Positions 42,265 through 50,034 of a stretch of 54,208 bases of DNA are shown in pieces. The DNA is taken from contig NZ_NRRD01000022.1 of the NCBI RefSeq assembly GCF_020023995.1, positions 7,501-61,708 on the forward strand, read 5' to 3'. This DNA comes from Rhodobacter sp. TJ_12. GTDB lineage: Bacteria > Pseudomonadota > Alphaproteobacteria > Rhodobacterales > Rhodobacteraceae. The position numbers and the translations under genes were made by a program. The number at the start of each line of letters is the position of its first letter. The first letter of the stretch is position 1. The notes below the pieces were generated by a model. It was not told the DNA's origin. It ran no database searches and worked only from the letters and a program-made list of their open reading frames with translations.

Positions 42265-44430
42265 ATGGCAGATCATGGTGTCGCGGAGCGATCCGCGCAG
42301 TCGATTCCTGCGCTTTTGGCGCACAATGTCGAAAGGCTTGGCAACCGCCCCGCCTATCGCGAAAAGGAATTCGGCATCTGGCAAAGCTGGACCTGGGCTG
42401 AGGCGGCCGATGAGATCCGGGCCATGGCGATGGGCTTTTTAAGCTTGGGCGTGGAACGGGGCGATCATATCGCCATCATCGGCCGCAACCGGCCGGCGCA
42501 TTACTGGGCGATGGTGGCGGCGCAAATGTGCGGCGCAGTGCCGGTGCCGCTTTATCAAGACGCGGTTGCCGAAGAGATGGCCTATGTGCTGGACCATTGC
42601 GGCGCGCGGTTCGTGGTCTGCGGCGATCAAGAACAGGTCGACAAGGTCGTCGAGGTCGAAGACCGCATCCACCACATTCAACATGTGATGTATACTGACA
42701 AGCGCGGCATGCGGAAATACGACCACGCCCGGATGAACGCGCTGGAAGACATTATCGCAGAAGGCAAAGCGGGTCATTTCCGCTATGAGGGCGAGATTGA
42801 AAAGCGCGTGGCGGAGCTGAATTACGACAGCACCTGCGTGATGCTTTACACTTCGGGCACCACCGGCAAACCCAAGGGCGTGGTGCTGTCGAACCGCAAT
42901 ATCATCGAAACGGCCAAGAACTCGGCCGCCTTCGACCACCTCGGCCCCGATGAAGACGTGCTGGCCTATCTGCCGATGGCGTGGGTGGGCGATTTCATCT
43001 TTTCCATCGGTCAGGCGATGGTGGCGGGCTTTTGCGTGAATTGCCCCGAAAGCCCCGAAACGATGATGACCGACCTGCGCGAGATCGGGCCGACCTATTT
43101 CTTTGCGCCGCCGCGCATCTTTGAAACCATGCTGACCAATGTGATGATCCGCATGGAAGATGCGGGCGATCTCAAGCACGGCTTGTTCAAGCATTTCATG
43201 GAATTCGCCAAGGGCACGGGCGAAGAATACGGGATGCCACGCTACCGGGTGCAGCGCTCCAAACCCACCTTGCGCCGTCGCCTGCGCTGGGCCTATCGCT
43301 TTTCGATGGGGATCGGCTTTGCGGTCGAGACGATGGTCGAAAACGCGGTGCGGCTGGCCTTCGTGCGGCTGCGCCATCCGATGGAACATCGCAAATTTTT
43401 CAAGGCCAAAGGGCCTTTGCTCAACATCTACCCGCAACCACTGCGCGATTATTTCAACTATCGCACCGGCGATGTGACGATTTACGCGCCGCTGAAAAAC
43501 ACGCTGGGGCTAAGCCGGATTCGCGTGGCCTATACCGCCGGTGAGGCGATCGGGCCGGAGATTTTTGAGTTTTACCGCTCGCTCGGCATCAACCTGAAAC
43601 AGCTTTACGGGCAGACCGAAGCCTCGGTCTTTATCACCCAACAGCCCGATGGGCAGGTGCGCGCCGATACGGTGGGCGTGCCAAGCCCAGGGGTCGAGGT
43701 GAAAATTGCCGACAATGGCGAGGTATTCTACCGCAGCCCCGGCACCTTTGTGGAATATTACAACAACCCAGAAAGCACGGCCTCGACCAAAGATGCCGAA
43801 GGCTGGGTGGCGACGGGTGACGCGGGCTTCTTTGAAGAAGGCACCGGGCATCTGCGCATCATCGACCGCGCCAAAGACGTGGGCAAAATGGCTGATGGCC
43901 GGCTGTTTGCGCCCAAATACGTAGAAAACAAGCTCAAGTTCTACCCCAACATCCTTGAGGCCGTGGTCTTTGGCGCGGACCGCGACCGCTGCACCGCCTT
44001 TATCAACATTGACCTGACGGCGGTGGGCAACTGGGCCGAGCGAAACAACATCGCCTATGCCAGCTATCAGGAATTGGCGGGTCATCCGCGGGTCTATGAG
44101 ATGATCCGGGAACACATCGACGAGGTGAACGCGAGCGTCGCCCAAGACCCGATGCTGTCAGGCTGCCAGATTCACCGCTTCTTGGTTTTGCACAAAGAAC
44201 TGGATGCCGACGACGGCGAAATGACCCGCACCCGCAAGGTGCGCCGCAATGTGATTGCCGAGAAATTCGCCGATCTGATTGGTGCGCTCTATGACGGCTC
44301 CACCAGCATCTACACCGAGACCGAGGTCACCTACGAAGACGGGCGCAAGGGGGCGATCAAGGCCACTTTGCGCATTGAAGATGCCACGGTTGCGCCTGAA
44401 GCGCAGCCCAACCGGGAGGCCGCCGCATGA
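42265..44430 (+). CDS. AMP-dependent acyl-CoA synthetase (FadD-like), ABC-transporter-linked
   Basis: This 721-residue ANL-superfamily ligase activates a carboxylic acid to its CoA thioester via an acyl-adenylate. The P-loop is YTSGTTGKPKG (195-205), YGQTEASVFITQQ (near 448) and the ADP/AMP-binding ATGDAGFFEEG (near 515) follow. DRAKDVGKMADG is the hinge region. A basic insertion of about 90 residues (from about residue 325) precedes the second half and makes it longer than typical FadD. ATG 42265 follows GAGGGAGG. Its stop overlaps the ABC ATPase start by 4 bases (ATGA), a strong sign of coupled function. Confidence 0.94.
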   Translation: MADHGVAERSAQSIPALLAHNVERLGNRPAYREKEFGIWQSWTWAEAADEIRAMAMGFLSLGVERGDHIAIIGRNRPAHYWAMVAAQMCGAVPVPLYQDAVAEEMAYVLDHCGARFVVCGDQEQVDKVVEVEDRIHHIQHVMYTDKRGMRKYDHARMNALEDIIAEGKAGHFRYEGEIEKRVAELNYDSTCVMLYTSGTTGKPKGVVLSNRNIIETAKNSAAFDHLGPDEDVLAYLPMAWVGDFIFSIGQAMVAGFCVNCPESPETMMTDLREIGPTYFFAPPRIFETMLTNVMIRMEDAGDLKHGLFKHFMEFAKGTGEEYGMPRYRVQRSKPTLRRRLRWAYRFSMGIGFAVETMVENAVRLAFVRLRHPMEHRKFFKAKGPLLNIYPQPLRDYFNYRTGDVTIYAPLKNTLGLSRIRVAYTAGEAIGPEIFEFYRSLGINLKQLYGQTEASVFITQQPDGQVRADTVGVPSPGVEVKIADNGEVFYRSPGTFVEYYNNPESTASTKDAEGWVATGDAGFFEEGTGHLRIIDRAKDVGKMADGRLFAPKYVENKLKFYPNILEAVVFGADRDRCTAFINIDLTAVGNWAERNNIAYASYQELAGHPRVYEMIREHIDEVNASVAQDPMLSGCQIHRFLVLHKELDADDGEMTRTRKVRRNVIAEKFADLIGALYDGSTSIYTETEVTYEDGRKGAIKATLRIEDATVAPEAQPNREAAA

Positions 44431-45245
44431 AGGATATGGTCGAAGGCTATACAACCCCCGATGGCCGCCAAATCGGCGGCGTGCTGATGGAGTTGAAAAA
44501 CATCACCTTGCGCTTTGGCGGCGTCGTGGCGATCAAGGATATCTCTTTTGATATCCGCGAAGGCGAAATTCGCGCCATCATCGGGCCAAACGGCGCGGGC
44601 AAAAGCTCGATGCTGAACGTGATCTCGGGCTTTTATGTGCCGACCGAGGGCGAGGTTTGGTTTCACGGCCAAAAACGCCCCGCGATGCGCCCCTATCAGG
44701 TGGCGAGACTTGGCATTGCCCGCACGTTCCAAAATATCGCGCTTTTCGACGGCATGTCGGTGCTCGACAACATCATGACCGGGCGGCTGACGCTGATGAA
44801 ATCGGGCCTGCTGACCCAAGCGATGTGGTGGGGCAAAGCCGCTGCCGAAGAAGATGAGCATCGCGAAAAAGTTGAAAAAATCATAGACTTCCTTGAAATC
44901 CAGAACATTCGCAAAACCCCTGTGGGCCGTTTGCCCTATGGCTTGAAAAAGCGTGTCGAACTGGCCCGCGCGCTGGCTGCGGAGCCAAAGATTTTGCTGC
45001 TTGATGAGCCGATGGCGGGCATGAATGTCGAAGAGAAAGAGGACATGTGCCGCTTTATTCTGGATGTGAATGATGAGTTTGGCACCACCACGGTTTTGAT
45101 CGAACACGATATGGGCGTGGTGATGGATCTGTCCGACCGCGTGGTGGTGATGGATTACGGCCGCAAGATCGGCGACGGCCCCCCCGACGAAGTGCGCAAC
45201 AACCAAGACGTGATTGACGCCTATCTGGGGGTGGCCCATGAGTGA
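44427..45245 (+). CDS. ABC transporter ATPase, LivG-type (HAAT family)
   Basis: This 272-residue ATPase powers a branched-chain-amino-acid-type importer. Walker A is GPNGAGKSS (about 53-61); the Q-loop region is ARTFQNIALFDGMSVLDNIM. The signature is the atypical LPYGLKKRVELARAL, and Walker B is LLLDEPMAGMN with switch His in IEHDMGVV. Its N-terminal 20 residues before the ABC domain are unusual. It overlaps the ligase gene by 4 bases and the next permease gene by 8 bases. The liv-type naming reflects family only, because the ligase suggests a carboxylic acid substrate. Confidence 0.95.
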   Translation: MKDMVEGYTTPDGRQIGGVLMELKNITLRFGGVVAIKDISFDIREGEIRAIIGPNGAGKSSMLNVISGFYVPTEGEVWFHGQKRPAMRPYQVARLGIARTFQNIALFDGMSVLDNIMTGRLTLMKSGLLTQAMWWGKAAAEEDEHREKVEKIIDFLEIQNIRKTPVGRLPYGLKKRVELARALAAEPKILLLDEPMAGMNVEEKEDMCRFILDVNDEFGTTTVLIEHDMGVVMDLSDRVVVMDYGRKIGDGPPDEVRNNQDVIDAYLGVAHE

Positions 45246-46224
45246 CCAGCTGCTTTACGCCACCGAAACGGCGCTGAATGGCCTGATGACGGGGGTGATG
45301 TATTCGCTCGTCGCGCTGGGGTTCGTGCTGATCTACAAATCCTCGGGCGTGTTCAACTATGCCCAAGGGGTGCTGGCGCTGTTCGCGGCACTGACGTTGG
45401 TGGGCATTCAAAAGGGGCAGGTGCCCTTCGCCCATCTGATCAACGCCGTCACCGGTGGCCATCTGGAAACTTTCCCATGGCAAGTGCCCGCGCTTTTGGC
45501 GATTTTGCTGACCGCCGGGGTGATGGTCTTGATGGCGATCATCATCGAAAAACTGGTGCTCAAACACCTTGTGAACCAAGCCCCGATCATCTTGTTCATG
45601 GCAACCATCGGGCTGGCCTATTTCCTTGAGGGCTTTGGCGATGTGATGTGGGGCGCCGATATCAAGACGTTGGATGTCGGCCTGCCGCAAGGCATCAACG
45701 AAACCATCGAAACCACAACGGCCAACTGGTTCGGCTATGGCTTCTTTATCGACAATCTTGATCTTGTAGCCACGCTTGTCGCAGTGCTTTTGGTCGCGGC
45801 CCTGACGCTCTTCAGCCAATATTCCAAACAGGGCCGCGCGCTGCGGGCTGTGGCCGATGACCACCAAGCGGCGCTGTCGGTGGGCATTTCGCTGCGCTTC
45901 ATCTGGGTCTTGGTCTGGTCGATTGCAGGGTTCGTCGCGCTTGTCGCCGGGATCATGTGGGGCACGAAATCGGGGGTGCAATTCTCGCTCAGCCTGATTG
46001 CGCTCAAGGCGCTGCCGGTGCTGATGCTGGGGGGGTTCACCTCAATCCCCGGCGCCATTGTCGGCGGGCTGATCATCGGCATGGGCGAAAAGCTTTTCGA
46101 ATTCTGGGTCGGCCCGCTGATCGGTGGCGCGACCGAGAACTGGTTCGCCTATGTGCTGGCGCTGATCTTCCTCGTGTTCCGGCCACAGGGCCTGTTCGGC
46201 GAAAAGATCATCGAAAGGGTGTAA
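45238..46224 (+). CDS. ABC transporter permease, LivH-type
   Basis: This 328-residue inner-membrane permease has multiple hydrophobic helices and the LivH motif LIYKSSGVFNYAQGVLALFAAL. Later blocks are GRALRAVADDHQAALSVGI and LPVLMLGGFTSIPGAIVGGLIIG, both HAAT-family features. ATG 45238 overlaps the upstream ATPase gene by 8 bases. The family transports branched-chain amino acids, amides, urea or aromatic acids, and the present substrate is unknown. Confidence 0.95.
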   Translation: MSDQLLYATETALNGLMTGVMYSLVALGFVLIYKSSGVFNYAQGVLALFAALTLVGIQKGQVPFAHLINAVTGGHLETFPWQVPALLAILLTAGVMVLMAIIIEKLVLKHLVNQAPIILFMATIGLAYFLEGFGDVMWGADIKTLDVGLPQGINETIETTTANWFGYGFFIDNLDLVATLVAVLLVAALTLFSQYSKQGRALRAVADDHQAALSVGISLRFIWVLVWSIAGFVALVAGIMWGTKSGVQFSLSLIALKALPVLMLGGFTSIPGAIVGGLIIGMGEKLFEFWVGPLIGGATENWFAYVLALIFLVFRPQGLFGEKIIERV

Positions 46225-46340
46225 CAATGCTGCACGCGCAAGTTGAAAAACTAGTTGATTGCTGGGCTGGGCTGCGACATCCTGTCAAACCTGCGCCCCG
46301 TCAGGGAGAGGCGGCGCGCATGAAAGGACGGTTGCATCAC

Positions 46341-46385
46341 GCGCAGCCTCTTACCGTGGCTGCGCAAGAGGTAGGGAGGCCTCTT
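46341..46385 (+). promoter_or_regulatory. Leader with mutually exclusive hairpins before a small membrane gene
   Basis: GCGCAGCC (46341-46348) pairs with GGCTGCGC (46358-46365). AAGAGG (46366-46371) can pair either with CCTCTT at 46347-46352 or with CCTCTT at 46380-46385. The last option places the AGGGAGG Shine-Dalgarno (46373-46379) in a loop. These structures cannot all form together. A translational switch or attenuation device is possible; no known riboswitch class was recognised. Confidence 0.5.
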
Positions 46386-46389
46386 CGCA

Positions 46390-46575
46390 ATGACGCTGAA
46401 AACCTGTTCCATCGCCTTCACCATCGGCTGGCTGGCGGCGCTGACCTTTGGCTGGATCGCTCTGGCCGCCCCGCCGGAGGAACCGGCGCTGCTCAGAACA
46501 ATCAACATCATGTTTGCCGCCATGGGCGCCGGAGCCGGGATCTGGTCCTGGATGCGGATCAAGCGCGGCTGCTGA
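46390..46575 (+). CDS. Small two-helix membrane protein, 61 aa, inside the ABC operon
   Basis: The frame from ATG 46390, after AGGGAGG, encodes two hydrophobic segments (SIAFTIGWLAALTFGWIALAA and INIMFAAMGAGAGIWSW) joined by a short acidic loop (PPEEPALLR) and a basic C-terminus. Third-position GC is high, favouring translation in this frame over the competing frame at 46227. It interrupts the two permease genes of the importer, which are normally adjacent. No family is recognised; a role in assembly or regulation of the transporter is possible. Confidence 0.65.
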   Translation: MTLKTCSIAFTIGWLAALTFGWIALAAPPEEPALLRTINIMFAAMGAGAGIWSWMRIKRGC

Positions 46576-46624
46576 CGGGGAGCGCATCGGCCCTTCCCCG
46601 TGGAACCAAACGGGGGAGAGGCTG

Positions 46625-47701
46625 ATGTTTTACCGCGAAGCAGGTGATTTCAAGACAAGCTACCGGGCGGACAGCCAGACCTTTCCGATCCGTTTGGACC
46701 GGATGGGCTATATTGCGGCGCTGGTCGTCGCCTATGCCGTGGTGCCCTTTTTCATCGATGACTACTGGGCCAATGCTGTCTTCGTGCCCTTCCTGATCTA
46801 TGCGATTGCCGCGATCGGGCTCAACATTCTGGTCGGCTTTGCCGGGCAGGTCAGCCTTGGCACCGGCGGCTTCATGGCGGTCGGCGCCTATGCGGTTTAC
46901 AAGCTGATGACCGGCTTTCCCGAAGTGCCGTTCTTCTTCCATGTCATTTTGGCCGGCGGGGTGACGGCCTTTGTGGGCGTGCTTTTTGGCCTGCCGAGCC
47001 TGCGGATCAAGGGCTTCTATCTGGCCGTCGCCACGCTTGCGGCACAGTTCTTTCTGGTGTGGCTCTTCAACAAGGTGCCGTGGTTTTACAACTATTCGGC
47101 CTCGGGCCAGATCACCGCGCCCGACCGCACGATGTTTGGCATCTACATCACCGGTGCACAAACCTCGGCGGTCGCGAAATACCTGTTCTGCCTTGTGATC
47201 CTGACACTGGTGGCGCTGATGGCGCGCAACCTGACGCGCGGCACGGTCGGGCGTAAATGGATGGCCATTCGCGACATGGATATCGCCGCCGAGATCATTG
47301 GCGTGAACCCGCTTTCAGCCAAAGTGACGGCCTTTGCTGTCTCGTCTTTCTTCATCGGCATCGCGGGTGCGCTGTTGTTCTCGGTCTATCTTGGCGCGGC
47401 GGAAGTGGGCGAATCCTTCGGCATCAACAAGTCGTTCCTTGTGCTCTTCATGGTGATCATCGGCGGCTTGGGCTCGATCTTTGGCTCGTTCGCCGGGGCG
47501 GCGTTTTTGGTGCTGCTGCCCGTCTTTTTGAAAAACGTGCTGGTCGGCGCATTGGGCTGGCCCACCGATGTGGCCGCGCATCTGGAGCTGATGATCGTTG
47601 GCGCCCTGATCGTGATCTTCTTGATCGTCGAGCCGCATGGGCTGGCCCAGCTGTGGCGCATCGCCAAGGAAAAACTGAGACTCTGGCCCTTCCCGCACTG
47701 A
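46625..47701 (+). CDS. ABC transporter permease, LivM-type
   Basis: This 358-residue permease carries the LivM signature LNILVGFAGQVSLGTGGFMAVGAYA. It also has IRDMDIAAEIIGVNPLSAKVTAFAVSSF, and GGLGSIFGSFAGAAFL near the C-terminus. ATG 46625 follows GGGGGAGAGG. An N-terminal extension (FYREAGDFKTSYRADSQ) precedes the first helix. With the LivH-type protein it forms the membrane channel. The small two-helix gene is 49 bases upstream. Confidence 0.95.
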   Translation: MFYREAGDFKTSYRADSQTFPIRLDRMGYIAALVVAYAVVPFFIDDYWANAVFVPFLIYAIAAIGLNILVGFAGQVSLGTGGFMAVGAYAVYKLMTGFPEVPFFFHVILAGGVTAFVGVLFGLPSLRIKGFYLAVATLAAQFFLVWLFNKVPWFYNYSASGQITAPDRTMFGIYITGAQTSAVAKYLFCLVILTLVALMARNLTRGTVGRKWMAIRDMDIAAEIIGVNPLSAKVTAFAVSSFFIGIAGALLFSVYLGAAEVGESFGINKSFLVLFMVIIGGLGSIFGSFAGAAFLVLLPVFLKNVLVGALGWPTDVAAHLELMIVGALIVIFLIVEPHGLAQLWRIAKEKLRLWPFPH

Positions 47702-47767
47702 GGGGCCGGTGGACGACCCGGGCAACCGGTTGACAGAAAAACAATGCGTTACTGGGAGGACAAACGT

Positions 47768-49054
47768 ATGAAAAAGAGCTTTGCTGCCCTTGCGGCTGCG
47801 GCCCTTGCGACCACCGCAGCCCCGGCCTTCGCCGATCTGACGGTGCCGAACCTGAGCTACCGCACCGGATCTTATGCGGCCAATGGCATTCCCTATGCCG
47901 ATGGCTTTGCCGATTACTTCACGCTTCTGAACGAACGGGATGGCGGCATCGGTGGTGAGATGGTCGCCGTGCCGGAATGCGAAACCGCCTATAACACCGA
48001 AAAGGGTGTGGAGTGCTATGAAAGCACCAAGGGCATGGATGCGCTGGCCTATAACCCGCTGTCGACCGGCATCACCTATCAGCTTATCCCCAAAGTCACC
48101 GCCGACAATCATGTGCTCTACACCCCCGGCTACGGGCGCACCTCGGCGGCGAATGGCTCTGTTTTTGAATGGGTCTTCAACTATCCGGCAAACTATTGGG
48201 ATGGGGCCTCGGTCGCGGTGAAATACCTGCTGAATGAAAACGGCGGCGATCTGGCGGGCAAAAAAATCGCGCTCGTCTATCACAACTCGGCTTATGGCAA
48301 AGAGCCGATCCGCACGCTGGAAGAATTGGCCAAGAAACACGGATTTGAGCTGAAATTGCTGCCCGTCGACCCGCCGGGGCAGGAACAGAAATCGCAATGG
48401 CTGCAAATTCGCCGCGATAAGCCCGATTACGTGCTGATGTGGGGCTGGGGCGTGATGAACCAAGTTGCGATCCAAGAGGCCGTCAACATCCGCTTCCCGA
48501 TGGAAAACTTCATCGGCGTCTGGTGGTCGGGCTCTGAAAACGATGTGGGCCCCGCGGGCGACAAGGCGATGGGCTACAAATCGATCAGCTTCCACGGCGT
48601 GGGCGACGACTTCCCGATCTATGCCGACCTGAAGGAATATGTCTTCGACCCCGGCAAAGCGGCGGGCGCGGGCGACAACCTTGGCAACGTGCTGTATTCG
48701 CGCGGCATGTATGCGGCGATGATCATCTCTGAGGCGATCCGCACCGCGCAGGAAATCGCGGGCCATGCGTCGGTCACCCCCACAGAGGTGCGCGACGGGT
48801 TTGAAAACCTCAACCTCACGCAAGAACGGCTGACCGAACTTGGCCTGCCGGGCTTTGCGCAGGAAATTCAGGCAAGCTGCGCCGATCATGGCGGCCCCGG
48901 TTCGGCGATGATCTTGCAATGGGATTCGAGCACCAAGAAATGGAGCGCGGTCTCGGATTGGATCGAATCCGATGCTGAGATTCTTGACCCGCTGATTGCC
49001 GAAGACTCGGCGGCCTTCGCGGCGGAATCGGGCATCACACCGCGCTGCAACTAA
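47768..49054 (+). CDS. ABC transporter periplasmic substrate-binding protein (Peripla_BP_6)
   Basis: This 428-residue protein has a signal peptide (start MKKSFAALAAAALATTAAP, cleavage near AFA-D) and the type I periplasmic-binding fold. YADGFADYFTLLNERDGGIGGEMV and KKIALVYHNSAYGKEPI are typical blocks of HAAT binding proteins. It is longer than LivJ (about 345-367 residues), like the binding proteins for larger ligands such as amides or aromatic acids. GGGAGGA precedes ATG 47768. A stable hairpin lies between it and the next ATPase gene, consistent with higher expression of the binding protein. Confidence 0.94.
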   Translation: MKKSFAALAAAALATTAAPAFADLTVPNLSYRTGSYAANGIPYADGFADYFTLLNERDGGIGGEMVAVPECETAYNTEKGVECYESTKGMDALAYNPLSTGITYQLIPKVTADNHVLYTPGYGRTSAANGSVFEWVFNYPANYWDGASVAVKYLLNENGGDLAGKKIALVYHNSAYGKEPIRTLEELAKKHGFELKLLPVDPPGQEQKSQWLQIRRDKPDYVLMWGWGVMNQVAIQEAVNIRFPMENFIGVWWSGSENDVGPAGDKAMGYKSISFHGVGDDFPIYADLKEYVFDPGKAAGAGDNLGNVLYSRGMYAAMIISEAIRTAQEIAGHASVTPTEVRDGFENLNLTQERLTELGLPGFAQEIQASCADHGGPGSAMILQWDSSTKKWSAVSDWIESDAEILDPLIAEDSAAFAAESGITPRCN

Positions 49055-49074
49055 GCCCCACTCACGCCAATGCC

Positions 49075-49092
49075 CCCGGCCTACGGGCCGGG
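49075..49092 (+). other. TACG-tetraloop hairpin after the binding-protein gene
   Basis: CCCGGCC (49075-49081) and GGCCGGG (49086-49092) close a C(TACG)G tetraloop, an extra-stable UNCG type in RNA. It has no T-tract. An mRNA-stabilising or partial-termination role in raising binding-protein yield is likely. Confidence 0.6.
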
Positions 49093-49114
49093 AGCACCGC
49101 ACAGGGAGACTGCC

Positions 49115-49942
49115 ATGCTCGACGCCGCCAAGACCGAAGCCGATACGCTTTTGGAAGTGAACAATATCGAGGTAATCTATAACCATGTGATCTTGGTTCT
49201 CAAAGGCGTCAGCCTGTCGGTGCCCAAAGGGGGGATCACCGCGCTTTTGGGCGGCAATGGCGCGGGCAAAACGACCACGCTCAAGGCGATTTCGAACCTG
49301 TTGCGCTCTGAACGGGGCGAGGTGACGAAAGGCGCGATCATCTATCGCGGCGAGCGGGTGCAAGACATGTCCCCCGCCGATCTGGTGCGCAAGGGCGTCA
49401 TTCAGGTGATGGAAGGCCGGCATTGTTTCGAACACCTGACCGTCGAAGAAAACCTGCTGACCGGGGCCTATACCCGCAAGGATGGCCGCGCCGAGGTGAT
49501 GAAAGACCTTGAAATGGTCTATAGCTATTTCCCCCGCCTGAAAGAACGCCGCAAATCCCAAGCGGGCTATACCTCGGGCGGCGAGCAACAGATGGTGGCA
49601 ATGGGCCGGGCGCTGATGTCACGCCCCGAAACCATCTTGCTGGATGAGCCCTCGATGGGCCTTGCCCCGCAATTGGTGGAACAGATCTTTGAGATCGTCA
49701 AAGCGGTGAACGAAGGCGAAGGCGTGACCTTCCTTCTGGCCGAGCAAAACACCAACGTCGCGCTGCGCTATGCGCATTACGGTTATATCTTGGAAAGTGG
49801 CCGCGTGGTGATGGACGGCCCCGCCAAGCAATTGCGCGAAAACCCGGATGTGAAAGAGTTCTATCTGGGCATGTCCGATGATGGCCGCAAAAGCTTTCGC
49901 GATGTGCGCAGCTACCGTCGCCGCAAGCGGTGGCTTGCCTGA
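49115..49942 (+). CDS. ABC transporter ATPase, LivF-type (HAAT family)
   Basis: This 275-residue ATPase is the second motor of the importer. Walker A is GGNGAGKTT (about 47-55), the signature is TSGGEQQMVAMGRAL, Walker B is LLDEPSMGLAP, and the downstream AEQNTNVAL corresponds to the LivF switch region. ATG 49115 follows CAGGGAGA. The C-terminus carries an unusual basic tail (SFRDVRSYRRRKRWLA). It completes the ABC set with LivG-, LivH- and LivM-type proteins and a binding protein. Confidence 0.95.
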   Translation: MLDAAKTEADTLLEVNNIEVIYNHVILVLKGVSLSVPKGGITALLGGNGAGKTTTLKAISNLLRSERGEVTKGAIIYRGERVQDMSPADLVRKGVIQVMEGRHCFEHLTVEENLLTGAYTRKDGRAEVMKDLEMVYSYFPRLKERRKSQAGYTSGGEQQMVAMGRALMSRPETILLDEPSMGLAPQLVEQIFEIVKAVNEGEGVTFLLAEQNTNVALRYAHYGYILESGRVVMDGPAKQLRENPDVKEFYLGMSDDGRKSFRDVRSYRRRKRWLA

Positions 49943-49959
49943 TAACCCCTTGAACATAA

Positions 49960-49980
49960 AAAATTGCTGCGCAGCATTTT
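49960..49980. terminator. Terminator-like hairpin before the PaaK-like gene
   Basis: TGCTGCGCAGCA (49965-49976) is a perfect 12-bp palindrome flanked by AAAA and TTTT. The stem is short, so read-through to the next gene on the same strand is possible. Confidence 0.55.
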
Positions 49981-50034
49981 GGCGCGTGGCACCCGTCGCA
50001 TCTGCTTCGACTCTGCCCAGCGAAAGGCCAGCCC

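Noticed and set aside
46227..46625. A 132-codon open frame before and across the small membrane gene
   Set aside because: It has poor composition and no fit to a known protein; the overlapping 61-codon frame has membrane helices, a ribosome-binding site and better third-position bias.
47315..49588. A 757-codon open frame opposite the LivM, binding-protein and LivF genes
   Set aside because: It spans three clear plus-strand genes and has shadow-like composition.
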